From assembly GCA_002751075.1 (NCBI GenBank), contig NAOQ01000705.1:1-31490 (forward strand): a DNA stretch of 31,490 bases, read 5' to 3'. A program made the translations under genes and the position numbers. This DNA is from Ichthyophonus hoferi. Lineage: Eukaryota > Opisthokonta > Ichthyosporea > Ichthyophonida > Ichthyophonidae. Under the pieces are notes generated by a model. It saw nothing but the letters and a program-made list of their open reading frames with translations, searched no databases and was not told the DNA's origin. This document shows positions 1 to 18,219 of the stretch, in pieces. Position 1 is the stretch's first letter, and every line of letters begins with the position of its first letter.

Positions 1-6891
<6,891 letters not shown>

Positions 6892-6898
6892 AGTGACT

Positions 6899-7260
6899 GT
6901 TGGGACATGTATAATGCGTTACATTGATTCCTTATTTATTTTTCTTAATATGAGATATAAGTCTATTTATTTATTGTCTTCTGTTAATCAAATAGCAGAG
7001 GCTATCTATCAACACTACGTAGTAATGATTCAGATTAAGAATGATTCCTGTATAGCTTATATAATGTGGTATATAGGTTGAGCTAAATTAAGTCTTATTG
7101 CATTATATATGTTTAGAATAGTATAAGTTAATTACTGTGTGATTGAGACGAAAATTGTAAAAACTTCTACACTATAGTCCGCCGCCTGACTTGCGTCGTT
7201 GTCAGTGTAACGGCTTAAAACAAGGACAAGGTATTTTCAACCTATCTTTACCGTATGAAC
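6899..7260 (+). mobile_element. MITE family A, copy 1 (full length, with target duplication)
   Basis: A 362-bp element with imperfect terminal repeats (GTTGGGACATG at the left, complement of CCGTATGAAC at the right). It is flanked by AGTGACT on both sides (6892-6898 and 7261-7267), with a possible eighth base, which suggests a hAT-like element. An internal hairpin core (CCTGAC...GTCAG) is present. No coding capacity. It lies directly against the RECQ1 start codon. Confidence 0.75.
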
Positions 7261-7267
7261 AGTGACT

Positions 7268-8680
7268 ATATCTATTTTGATCACAATCCCAACATATAAA
7301 ACCTATGTTAATATCGTATATAATGTATGGCATCGTAATATAGTGCATACAAAGCTGGCTAGTTTTGTTTTAGAATAGAAATAACTGCTGTATAAGGGTT
7401 TGTTGGTAATATAAAAAATAAGCATGTATAAAATACTTTATGATAATAGTAGTAAAATTTTACAAAGGATCTATATATATCTTATTAACCCTGTATATAG
7501 TAATAATAGTGTATATAATTAACACTAGATCATTAATATTATACGTTATCAATATTATATATAATTATAATAGTATATAACCACACATTTATAGTACGTA
7601 TATACTATATATATACTATACATACATTATACATATATTTTCCATATATACTATTTATAATATACAACAACATGCTAATACTATGTATAGTGTTGTCACT
7701 ATCTATACTATTAACAACATATGTATATATGCTATTATGTTCATCCACGCACCTTCACTATAGATATGCTATATTGTACATAATATATAACCACGCGCCT
7801 ATACTATATGTATATATTATCATATATTATAGATATGCTATACATATCCTATAGTGTACATAATGCAGCGTAGATAACACACAATCACACACCTATACTA
7901 TACATAATATTATGTACATAGTAAACACATAGTAGTGATATAGGCGGCTCACGTCTTTATACGATAATTTCCCGCCTAGATTATTATGAGCCAATCATTG
8001 TGTTGATTGTTTAGAATTTTATATTAAATAATATTAATATAAACCAATTATCTCAAGCCAATGAAAGGATGGACTTTGGATTTAAGGGTTTAATTGTAAA
8101 TGATATTATAAAAAATAATAATATTGAAATAAAATAAATAATAATAATAAGATAAAATAAATAAAAATATTAAAAGAGAATAAATATTAACATAAATGAA
8201 ATAAATAAATAAATATAGTAGTCCTTATAATGTTAGTAAATTAATTAAATTGGTCTATGATTTTGATCTAATGTATTCTTTTTATAATATTTTATAGCTT
8301 TCCAATTATGTTAAAATAAATATACTCTTCTACTATTCGCTTAATACGCATCATATTTTTAATAGCAAACCAAACTATAGTATGTGACTTAAAATCACTT
8401 CAGGAAAACGTAAGGAATAGCAAGAATAATATTAAGTAAAATAATAGTATAGTACTGTATTATAATATGTAGTAGTATATAGTAATAGTATATAGCAATA
8501 GTAATAGTAATAGTAATAGTAAAAATAGGTTGATTTATATTTTTTTATATTTTTATTATATATCCAACGCATTACTATTTCAATTGTCCTCTAGCGACGG
8601 TACAAAAACAGTACCGGTGAGAGAATTTTAAAGCAATATATTGTATTACTAATATAATATAATATAATCTCTAAGTAATA
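7268..8680. other. RECQ1-TEN1 divergent intergenic region
   Basis: No gene seen. 7490-7920 holds a worn repeat (CCACGCGCCTATACTATATG, ATAGATATGCTATA). TAGGCGG at 7941 is inverted as CCGCCTA at 7972. 8100-8220 is AATAAA-rich. A small inverted repeat lies just before TEN1. Promoters for both genes should lie here. Confidence 0.6.
8598..8616. promoter_or_regulatory. Small palindrome upstream of TEN1
   Basis: CGGTAC and GTACCG, separated by AAAAACA, about 65 bp before the TEN1 ATG. It stands out as GC-rich in AT-rich surroundings. A regulatory role is only a suggestion. Confidence 0.25.
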
Positions 8681-9131
8681 ATGGCGAGTGTTTCAGCAGG
8701 GCAGGTAGGGATGCATGTATGTGTGATAGTATATATATGAAAATTTGTGTGATAGTATATATCTATATATCTATATATCTATATATATACCTACACCTAT
8801 ACATAATCTACACATTTATTGTAATTATCATATAAATCCCCTTCAGATTCTTCTTAAGAAATCATACAGTATCTATCTATCTATCCATCTATATATATAC
8901 CTACACCTCTATTTATACCTATACATAATCTACACATTTATTCTAATTACCATATATCCCCCTTAGATTCTTCTTATTAAAGAGATTATACAGGACATCA
9001 GCAAGTATGATGGTGCGTCTGTGCGTATTGTTGGAACGTAAGTAATGGTGGGAGAATCATAATATGCTTCAATGAAATGAATGTGTCTTGCTGTGATAAT
9101 AGTATGAATTATGTTAATAATAACTATAATA

Positions 9132-9182
<51 letters not shown>

Positions 9183-9428
9183 GCAGTATAGTTATTCAAG
9201 TATAAGTTATATTATTTATACAGACCCTACTCTTTTGCATGACAATAAAATACCATTAAAATACATTAACACACATTTATGTCTGTTTTTTTTTTTTGCA
9301 ATTAAAATTATATTCCTATCACACCTATATATAGCCTGTAATGTATTTCACGTACTTAGACCTATGCATTTCTATATGCGCTTGTAGTTATATGTGCGGC
9401 ATATACCCATACCTCGTTATACATAGAC

Positions 9429-9467
<39 letters not shown>

Positions 9468-11420
9468 TTTGGCTACATGTATGATATAAAATAGGATATA
9501 ATAGGATGATGTAGTATAATATAATGGGACATAATATAATATAATATAGTAGGATCTGATAGGATATAATAGGATATAATGTAGTATGATACAGTAGAGT
9601 ATAATAGAATATAATAAGATGTAATAAGATAATGTTGCATGATATAATAAGAAATCGTATAGTATGATAAAATAGCATATAATATAATATCATATGATAC
9701 AATATAATATAATATATCATTCAACCTATCCTATAATCGTATGAATTTAGTTTTCTCTGACTGTTTGTTCTTCCCCGCCCCCTTAAATATATAACTTTAC
9801 TTTATAATAGAACGTTATGTACTATTATAGCATGATATAGGATAGTATAATAGGATACAATATAAATATATTACAGTATACTATAATATAGCACACTATT
9901 ATATTGTTTAGCAAATAAATAATCTTATTAATCTATCTATTAAGAGAAAGGAAGGCATCAGTAAACGGAGAGAGACATAATATTAACTTAACACTTACTA
10001 ACACAATAAAACGATAACCCAACATAACATAACTAAATGTTTATACTCAGGTTATGTGATATGGATTTAGCTTCAAACTACGTAGTATTAACACATGAAG
10101 GCTGCGAGATACGGGTGGATACGTCTGTGTTAGGTGACTTGGCATTCAGACCTACTTCGTTATACCAATTTATAGGGGAGGTGAGGGTAAAGCAGGTAAG
10201 TGGATGGGATGGGAGTAGGGCCATTTCGGACTTGCCTTATCGATAATTATAATTAGCTAGATATTAATATATAGCAATCAAACCAATTAATACATGCAAT
10301 AAAATTGATTAATATTACATTTTTCTATCTAATAACAATCATCAATGGCATGTTGTGCTTGTCTATTTTATTTCTATTGCAATAATTTAATCTGTTGGAA
10401 CATGTGCAATATGCTACTATGATCCCTTATTGATTTATTTATATTAGAATATAACATATATTTTATTTGTTTATTATCTGCTATTAATCAAATAGTAGAG
10501 TATCTATCAACCCTGCGTAGTAGTAATTGAGGTTGATATTTATTCCTGTATCTTATATTGGATTTACAGTTTGATATGTATGCAGTTTGGTCACATCACA
10601 TGTGTTTAGAATGGTAAAAATTAATCACCATGTGGCTGAGATGGGGCTCCTAGTTTTGTTTATACTGTAGTACGCCACCTGACATGCGTTATTGTCAGGG
10701 TAACGCCTTAAGATAAAGACAGTGTGTGTTTGCCTTATATTTTACCGTTTCAACATGATTGTACGGTGTATGGTACGATATCCTACATATATACCAATCA
10801 AATCACAATCATTCATAGTATATTGTGCTTATTTTAATTTCATTGTAAAAACAGTTAATGAAATTATTAATTTTAAACCACCATTCAATTAAAGGGTTTT
10901 ATTTTTATTGCATTGTTCATTGCATGGTACTAAGTCCTGTGTACATATTAACCATTCCATTACAATCATTACTAGCATATTGTTATTTTTTTTTTTGTTT
11001 TTGTTTTTTAAAATAGTACTTTTAAACTGGCCTCTAATTAAAACCTTTTTCTATTCATAACGCAATGTTTTCATTGTAGGATACTAAATCTTTTATATTT
11101 ATTAACTATTCAATTACAATCATTACTAACATATTGTTAATTTTATTTATTTATTTGTAAAAATATTAATTTGAAACTATCATTTAAGTAAAACTTGTTA
11201 TTTTTATTGCAATGATTTCATTGCATGGCACTAGATCTTACCTATATGCTAATCAAACCAAAAAATCACACAGGAAACTAACCCTGAACACGCATGTGTT
11301 GCTGGTACCGTATGTGTGAGAGCTAGAGTGGGACGGTGTGTGGATGGTATGGACATGGGTCTGTTTATAGAGGCTCTAAACATACGCAGAAAGTTTTTAG
11401 GAGAGTCGCCTATACTGTGA
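8681..11420 (+). CDS. TEN1: CST complex subunit TEN1, complete, four exons
   Basis: The small OB-fold subunit of the CTC1-STN1-TEN1 complex, which binds single-stranded telomeric DNA and helps polymerase alpha fill in the lagging strand. Exons 8681-8704, 8967-9037, 10051-10195 and 11274-11420 give 128 residues, against about 123 in human TEN1. Exon 1 is MASVSAGQ, matching the VSAGQ motif of vertebrate TEN1. Exon 2 ends VRIVG, in the position of the human LRTFGRL strand. Exon 3 carries LCDMDLASNYVVLTH and SLYQFIGEVRV, corresponding to the human LYDM and SLYIVLGELQ strands. Exon 4 ends with RARVGRCVDGMDMGLFIEAL, matching the human RVLTCVEGMNLPLLEQAI helix. Donors and acceptors are canonical and phases agree (0, 2, 0). 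The gene is divergent from the RECQ1 gene. Intron 3 contains a 155-bp tandem repeat with a MITE inside it. Confidence 0.9.
8784..8869 (+). pseudogene. Decayed tandem duplicate of intron end plus start of TEN1 exon 2
   Basis: TATACCTACACC...CATAATCTACACATTTATT, then CCCCTTCAG and ATTCTTCTTAAGAAATCATA, repeats at 8890-8993 before and into the true exon 2. The copy keeps a good 3' splice site but its exon part is 4 nt shorter, which would break the frame. It may act as a decoy acceptor. Confidence 0.8.
9127..9182 (+). repeat. (TAA)n microsatellite in TEN1 intron 2
   Basis: About 15 near-perfect AAT units. Confidence 0.95.
9480..9720 (+). repeat. ATATAATAGG minisatellite in TEN1 intron 2
   Basis: Tandem AGGATATAATA/GATAATGTAGTATAAT units, preceded by (TA)n and (GA)n at 9430-9470. 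Antisense open frames here are repeat artefacts. Confidence 0.85.
10255..11270 (+). repeat. Tandem repeat of about 155 bp in TEN1 intron 3, four units, one split by a MITE
   Basis: Units share ACAATCATTnnTAGnATATTGT near their start and TATTGCAATGATTTCATTGC near the end. Starts are near 10325, 10800, 10955 and 11105, with a truncated fifth near 11255. The first unit is interrupted by MITE A copy 2. Units are about 70% alike by eye. Confidence 0.65.
10394..10754 (+). mobile_element. MITE family A, copy 2 (full length)
   Basis: A 361-bp copy in TEN1 intron 3. Ends are GTTGGAACATG and ACCGTTTCAAC, which are near inverted repeats. The hairpin CCTGACA/TGTCAGG near 10678-10699 is perfect here. The 8-bp flanks (10386-10393 and 10755-10762) both resemble the empty-site sequence in sister tandem repeats, consistent with an old target duplication. 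Confidence 0.75.
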
Positions 11421-11737
11421 GGCTGTATAAATAGAATATATATTATTTTTAAATTAGGATAAAGTATATGGGATCTAAGTAGATAGATACTTAGGTTAAT
11501 GAGTTATGTTGTTTTATTATTGGTGTGTTTGTATGGTATACTCAGAGATCATATTATTATATTATTATATTATCTGCTATTGTATTGTTTTATCATGTTG
11601 TATTTTATTTTAGGATATTATATCATACTGTATTAAATAATAGAATATCTTATAATACAGTCGTATAGTGTACTGTGCGATCTCGTATTATATTATACTA
11701 AACCATATTTTAATGTACCGTATACGATATTATACAT

Positions 11738-12080
11738 GTTGGACCATAAGTAATACGTTACAATGATCACTTATTTATTATCTGCTATTTATGAAATAGT
11801 AGAGATTATTTATCAAACCTACATGGTAATAATTCAGATTGAGATTACTTTCTATATACCATACTATATTAGGTATACATTTAATCCGAATTAAATCTCA
11901 TCGCATGACATGCGTTTAGAATGATATTAATCAACCACTGTGTGGTTGAGATGGGGCTTCTAGTTTTGTTTGCATTGTGGCCCGCCACCTGTCATGCGTC
12001 ATTATCTGGATAACGGCTTAAAATAAACTTAAAATAAATACAAGATATATTATGTTTACCCTATATTTTATCATTTCAAT
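11738..12080 (+). mobile_element. MITE family A, copy 3
   Basis: About 343 bp, diverged, same orientation as copies 1 and 2. Recognised by GTTGGACC at the left, TTATTATCTGCTATT inside, GAGATGGGGCTTCTAGTTTT, then CCGCCACCTGTCATGCG. It fills most of the space between the convergent TEN1 and glycosyltransferase genes and may contribute to their 3' ends. Confidence 0.7.
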
Positions 12081-12124
12081 CATACTATACCATATCCTTC
12101 CTAATATTCAGCTCTATATCAATA

Positions 12125-15100
12125 TCATCCATGTTTTGGCCACTTCAACCCAGGTACCCACCACTGATGCGGTCCGTATCTTTTATATCCTAGCTGTCTC
12201 TTCTCATAAGTGAACTGAGGGGACCTTAATATATCACAGCAGTTAGGCGTGTCACAGTCATAGTGAGGAGCTTGTGGTATACACCGATGAAAGTTGTATG
12301 ATAGTAAAGGATTGGATAATGCATCTTGTATACTACCAATGATCTTAGTGGGCTCTAATGTAATATTGACTCTTATTGGGTTGGTAAAGTGTCCATGGGT
12401 TAATAGAATGAGATAATGTTTAGTATGTTCAATATAAGTTAATAAGGTATTATAGATTCCTGTAGACTGTCTATTGTGTGTTTGTTTGTTGAGTTGTAGT
12501 TGTAGTAGTTTGTCGATACGTTGGAGTAGCTTTCGCACCTGTGAGGTAAGATAGGGTAAAGTTAGGGTATTACTATTACTATTACTATTACACATATCTA
12601 AGGAGTTCTACAACATAAAACTTATATCGAATTAAATATAGGACTATATTATTATGTTTCCTTATATTAACCAAGACTCTTACTTTTCATTTTTATATCA
12701 GTTATATTATTACATAGGTTGTTGAAACCTTCATCTTCCTGTGTTTTTAATGATATAAATACCTATATAACAATATAATAATCATACAACAGATACCTAT
12801 ATACTTATGTACCTATATATCTATATATATACACACCTATACAAACAATAAAATAATCATACAATATATACCTGTACCGTCCTATACACCAACCCCTTAT
12901 CTATAACCTCTCTAAACAATGCGCCTGTGGGAGCCTGAACCGCCGTGCGAAATAGAGCAAGGGCCTGGGAATTGGAATGCCCCTTATGCTTAGAGTGTGC
13001 ACTGGTTTTATCTCTCTGAACCCTTGTCCACATGTCATTGTAGAAGGAGGCAGCGGGAGCGTCTTCTGATGGATGCCATTGTGATTTCCAGGGTTTAAAC
13101 AATGCTGTGTGATTGTCTGGGACCACTTTACTGTCGAATAAAAGATTATGGAAGTGCGTCCGTGCTTCGAATTTTATTCGCAGTGCGTCTAGATTACTGT
13201 TAACGTAGTGTAGAATCCTGTAATGCAAGTATGAGGGAAGGAGGAAGAGAGTGAGGAAGGGATGATAATACTATAGTCATCTTTAAATGTATATATAGCA
13301 ATATTAATTATTTTAGATACATAAACCAATACCTAATTAAGTGTTTAACTGAATAATGCACACACTCATATATATATGTATTTATACATCCTACATAATA
13401 TGTAATAATACGCACATATACCAGCATGTAGTATGTCAAGTTATATATATATATATATACTTTGCCTCCTTGGTATACACGGCAATACGAACTAAATTCG
13501 AATTAATGCTATCAAACCGGTAACTCAGCCCCTCTCGTATAATAGCAGCAACATCCGTAGCTAAAAATGATTTAAAGGCAAAGGCTACAACATGCATTGG
13601 GAGTATAGGCTCTATAATCCTGGGGGGCCGTCTCAGGTGAAACCATAGTTTGATGTTAATAGCGCCCTTTCCACATTGATAGCCCAGAAAATATTCATGA
13701 CCCTTTCTTTCCTGTTGCCATCTGTGTAATTAATTAAAGCAATTAATTAAAGTAATTAGAACAACTAGGGTAGTTAGAATTATTGCAATAGTTGTTTTAT
13801 GGTGGACTTAGTGGATAGATTGGCTGCATTGTAGCTTCTAGTATAAACCCCCTCAATCACTCTGCCTCTAATAGATATTATATTATATTATATTATATTA
13901 TATTATATACTATTCTTAATTGGTTACTTAAATAGTACTGACTATAAATTGGGTACATACCATGCATATTCTGATAATTTACAAAGGCTACAAACGTAAT
14001 GTCTTATGTAGGCATAGGTACAAGTATTATAATACACAGTATAATACTGAAGAAGAGTCTAATCATTGATGCAGTCAGTGTACTTGGTGATTAATTTATA
14101 TGATATCGTCTCTCTCTCCCTGAACCAAAGCTATAATAGATAGTTTAAAGACAGAGTTTATGTTATTGTTATTGCATAGAGAAAAACAATTATTCAACTA
14201 ATTATATACAATATAATGATTATTACATAGATATGTATAGATGCATTATTAGTATGGGTATAAGGAGCGGAATACATTCATTGTGGTATTTATATTAAAT
14301 ATGGTATGTGAGTTTAAGGTTTGTATAATACTGAGATATCATAAAATTGTTTAAAGCCCGTTTATTTAATAATTGTTATCCTATTCTCCATGTATGCACT
14401 ATGTCTTTTTTGTAAATTCTACTCATATATATGCTGTGGGAACCAAAGCGTTTTACTGCACTTTTATTGTATATATTTCTTATTATTGTTGTGATACTCT
14501 TTTTTTATTAACCAATGATAAAAATGTAATTGCCCCCAATAATTCCTATCAAACTTGTCAAAAAAAAAATGTTTATCTATATTTTATTAATAAATGAATA
14601 TTACAACAATAAGAATATATATATAACAAGGGTGCAGTAAAACACTTTGGCTCCAACTTATATATATATTGTTGTATGAAATGTATATAAGTATGATTAG
14701 TGTAATTATGCTATAGATATATATTGTTCTCTACAAGGGGCTTTTGAAATTTTGTAAACTAAGTCCTAGTATCTAGATATATTGTTATTGTGTTGTCAAT
14801 AGAACATGAATAATTATAGGCCTAATGTAATGTAGTAAACCAATTCTAAAAGAGATTCTAAGAAAATGATTACTATAGTTTATACAATCAAGGAGTTTAT
14901 ATGGTATATGTATGGGTAATAAAATAAAAAGAGTAGAAGAGGGAAATAGGGGAAATAGTACGTTGAGTTTATAAATATATATATATATACTACACTGCAT
15001 ATAAGTCAAAAGTGAAATGAAAAGATAAATATAGTTTAAGTGTCCAAGTGATTTATATGATATAAGTATAGGTCCTAATATACTATGTTTACTATATATC

Positions 15101-16302
15101 ATAATGTATATAAATTAAAAAGGAAATACAAAAACTGATAATTTGATAGAGAACTATGTTAATGTTGAAATGATATAAGATGATAACTATGCTATTTAGG
15201 GTCTAATAAACTATATATTAATATTCATGCACACGTACAACTCCATAGATTAATTTATTGCTTAATAAATAATTGGGTACAAATACACACGTAGGTGTAT
15301 CCATGCTTCCATGTATATACACGTACCTATACACATAAACTATAAATGTACATCAGTATACATTAATATCAGTTCTTACTATATAGCTATACATACACAA
15401 AGAAATAGCTAATCATACCTATGTATAAGGCTTAGTTGCTGATTGTTGATATTGATACCATTCCTTTTAAACAATGTAATTTGATTGAAAGGATCTTTTT
15501 TAAATTGTTTTAATTTAAAGGTTGGTTGTTCTGGTAGGTTCTCATCGTTAAATATCATGGCATGTGTATACCCCTTTTTAGTCAAAAGACGGAAATGATC
15601 CCGTGCGTTACCAGCATAATTTGGGTTTAGTGTAGAAGCAAATGGGTCTAGTTTGGGAATAACAAACAATTCATCAGAGTCAATGTGTAGTAACCAATCC
15701 ACATCTTCCTCTCGCGCTAAGACAGCAGCTCTGACTGTATACATCATTTGTCTAGCAGTATGTTCAGTAAGGAGATGAACACCCAACATAGGAAGGAGGA
15801 GACTCTCTTCTTTAGGTGTAGTACAGTTCTCATAGTTTATACCACACACCGCCCAGTATTTCTTACGATATATTGTGTCTGATTCAATAATAGTAAGGGA
15901 ATCAGCATAGATACGAGACGCTCTGAGTGTTTTAATTACACTTTTGTCAAATTCAGGGTCGTCAAAAAACACATAGAAACGATTAAAACCCAAGGCAGAA
16001 TGCCATCTCAACCAGGATTCTGCCCAAGACTTATCAACACCTCGCCATGTGGTTACTATAGCAACAGAGAAATTGGTCGCTAGTTTATTATTGTTAAGGG
16101 GTGCTGAAAATTTATGCGATAACCCATTGACGTTTTTATAATTTGTGGCGAAATAGAAAACTATAGAAAGGAAAAGTCCACCGACCATAACTAGAACCCA
16201 TGACCACCCTAGCGACTTTTTGTTCAGGGGCTTGTTTGATACTTGCCTAACTTTATAGTCGTCTTTTTCGGGTAAGGTCTTTTTTAATCTTTTAGAACCC
16301 AT
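12125..16302 (-). CDS. Type II membrane glycosyltransferase (GT92/DUF23-like, GT-A fold), multi-exon
   Basis: Probably a Golgi glycosyltransferase. Exon 1 (15419-16302, 294 codons) starts MGSKRLKK, has a basic cytoplasmic tail, a membrane anchor around residues 32-54 (WSWVLVMVGGLFLSIVFYF), then a catalytic domain: FSVAIVTTWRGVDKSWAESW, FYVFFDDP, and LLHIDSDELFVIP with the DxD-type metal/nucleotide-sugar site. It ends NQITLFKRN...SLIH at donor GTATGA. Later exons on the same strand are 13461-13721 (HEYFLGYQCGKGAIN...LPMHVV), 12872-13217 (ILHYVNSNLDALRIKF...), 12684-12738 and 12125-12597 (stop TGA at 12125). The order TLFKRN, then a GKGAI motif, then a MH motif, then ILHYVN is that of eukaryotic GT92-like proteins, so I join them into one gene. 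Exons 13808-13865 and 13961-13987 are weaker. At least one exon between 13988 and 15418 is missing, since phases do not join directly. The C-terminal 160 residues match nothing I recognise. If the joining is wrong, 12125-13987 is a separate gene. Confidence 0.6.
13808..13865 (-). CDS. Candidate exon of the glycosyltransferase gene
   Basis: Reads RVIEGVYTRSYNAANLST. It ends with two nucleotides (AA) that complete a Lys codon with the first base of the well-supported exon 13461-13721, giving STKWQQERKGHEYF. The donor, GTCCAC, is weak. Reading frame and composition look coding, but this is an inference. Confidence 0.4.
13961..13987 (-). CDS. Candidate 27-nt microexon of the glycosyltransferase gene
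   Basis: Between a TTTGTAG acceptor and a strong GTATGT donor lies an open segment reading FVNYQNMH. Its phases (2 nt in, 1 nt out) fit the exon at 13808-13865. No homology supports it; it is called from splice signals and phase only. Confidence 0.3.
14436..14657. mobile_element. MITE family B, 222 bp with about 33-bp terminal inverted repeats
   Basis: The left end GTGGGAACCAAAGCGTTTTA and the complement of the right end GTTGGAGCCAAAGTGTTTTA pair over about 33 bp with a handful of mismatches (shared core TTTTACTGCAC). The interior is AT-rich and non-coding. It lies in the first large intron of the glycosyltransferase gene. The superfamily is not determined. Confidence 0.65.
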
Positions 16303-16339
16303 ATTATTATTTATAGAAGATACAGATATACTCCTGGTT

Positions 16340-16545
16340 GTTTTTATAGATGTGCATTATATATATATATAAAAGAATCACTATAAAATGTATAAAAACA
16401 ACTGAACAATCATTTGTAAAGTTCTAGTTCTACTATTTATGAAAAAATATACTTTTGATTAGTTTTATATCTCTGAATATATATGTAAAAGAATAACTGT
16501 GAAGTATATAAAAGTAATCAACTATTATGTGTCTTTCACATAACG
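16340..16545 (+). repeat. Diverged tandem duplication of about 116 bp in the 5' flank of the glycosyltransferase gene
   Basis: AAAAGAATCACTATAAAATG at 16371 and AAAAGAATAACTGTGAAGTA at 16487 lie in the same order among further shared blocks (GTTTTTATA, ACAACT..ACAATCAT). It lies just upstream of the ATG and may include the promoter. Confidence 0.5.
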
Positions 16546-17325
16546 CAGGTTTGACGTGGGAATATTATAAATTCCTGAACGGCTGATGGCTCAGTGTCTA
16601 TTATATTATTGGCTATCTTTATCTTATTATATTAGTATCTGCTATATGATTCGCCATATGAAGCGTAAAAGATTTTATTGTAAGCTTTATCATTGGTTAT
16701 TGTAGAATATAAATAGCATGGTGCTCTGTAAACCAATAACCAAGGACATACCCGATAAATCATATATATTATAAAATACTGATAGTTTATAGTTGCACAT
16801 AAGATATAATATAAGATATACAACATAATAGTGTATACGGTTAATATATATATAATGCACATTAATAATAGCATATATTAAAGTGAATAGTCAGATGATT
16901 ATGAGGATATTATAACTTGGGAATATAGGTTATTGTTTAAAATGTCATTAAACTGATATATATCCGTTGATATACATACAAATAAAATGTCTTATAAATT
17001 AGTACGTTGCAGAAGAATAGTAATACGCGGTTATATACTGGAAAAATTATTAAATATTATTCAAATTGCTATACTTTCTGTATAGTGTTGTACATTTTAT
17101 TTTTGAATCAAAGAATTATGATATATATATATATATATTATATTGTTTGATGTTGCATTTTAAAGTCCCGTTGTACTGTATATCCAATGATGTCTCATTC
17201 ATACAATCAATCAATATAGACTTTTTAAAAATATAATGTTTTAGAAGTTAGTATTCAAAGATGAATGGCTCCCATCTATATAAGGTATATACTGCTAAAT
17301 GCTATTGACGTTTTATATTTAATGT

Positions 17326-17550
17326 GTTGAAACGGTACAAAATATGGTAAATATGATCCACTCGGTCTTTATTTTAAGTTTATTTTAAGCCATTACCCTA
17401 ACAATGACGCATGTCAGGTGACAGAATATAATTTTTAGAAAACCCAAATTCACATTTCAGCCACATAGTAGTTAATTAACACCATTATAAACATATGATG
17501 TGATGAAACTGAGTTTGAATAAAACTGTATATATAATAAAATATAGTATA
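17326..17550 (-). mobile_element. MITE family A, copy 4 (right part only)
   Basis: Inverted copy starting GTTGAAACGGTACAAAATAT and containing the TGACGCATGTCAGGTG hairpin and CAGCCACATAGTAGTT. Homology stops near 17550, so only about 225 bp, the right-hand part of the element, remains. Confidence 0.65.
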
Positions 17551-18203
17551 CTGGCAGTTCTATTGACCTGTCCACAGCTGTCGGGATTTCCATTTGCATA
17601 ACTGATAGTAATTAATATTGTTAGACCAGTGTAAGTAATAGTCACTTGATCAAATCTATCTTTAAGGCTCAATTGTTGCGATCGAGAAATCTGGACACTC
17701 AATATCGTAAACGAGAGCCAGTGGTGAATTAGATATTTCAATAGCGATGTAATTATTACATATATAAAATTAAATGCAAAGTGCTTTTGTGTGCGTTTAC
17801 GAGAACTTTGTATTTTGCTATTGATACCGCGTATGTGTGAGCGGGTTTGTATTTTTTTTTTCACTTGTCGTGCTCCCACATTATGTGTGAGCGGGGGTCC
17901 ATTATTAATAATTTTTGTTTTCTTTAATACTTCGTTTTACTGGGGGTGTTCTTTTTTTTGGTTCACACCGTAGAGCTGTTCAATAATCTAAATGGGACCA
18001 TTCATAAATATTCTTATTGACTAATACAATTCATCAAAGAAAACAGACCCACAGGAATGCCTGATCCTATCTCAAAAATCTTATGCTATAGTGTACTTAT
18101 TTGAATGGCTCATTAGCCAATTCACTAATGTGTAAGTGCTTATCAACTATGTATCGACAAATCAATTTAAACCATGTGTTTCATTCCGAGTTGACAATTC
18201 TAG

Positions 18204-18219
18204 TTTGTTCTAGAACAAA
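18204..18219. promoter_or_regulatory. Perfect 16-bp palindrome with a heat-shock-element core
   Basis: TTTGTTCTAGAACAAA is its own reverse complement and contains TTCTAGAA, the tail-to-tail HSF pair. No gene start is evident within 1 kb, so function is doubtful. Confidence 0.25.

Noticed and set aside
7941-7978. TAGGCGG/CCGCCTA inverted repeat as a mini-transposon or hairpin RNA
   Set aside because: Only 7 bp per arm, no target duplication and no second copy.
9388-9724. Antisense open frames of 83-110 codons
   Set aside because: Product of the ATATAATAGG minisatellite in TEN1 intron 2.
14850-14866. A 17-nt microexon (ISFRI) that would complete the phase between glycosyltransferase exons
   Set aside because: Phase fits, but many such segments exist by chance in 1.4 kb; no homology support.
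17472-17879. Minus-strand 135-codon frame with a basic start and hydrophobic segment
   Set aside because: It has no ATG (it opens with GTG), and its last part (17472-17550) is MITE A copy 4. A spliced membrane-protein exon is possible but unsupported.
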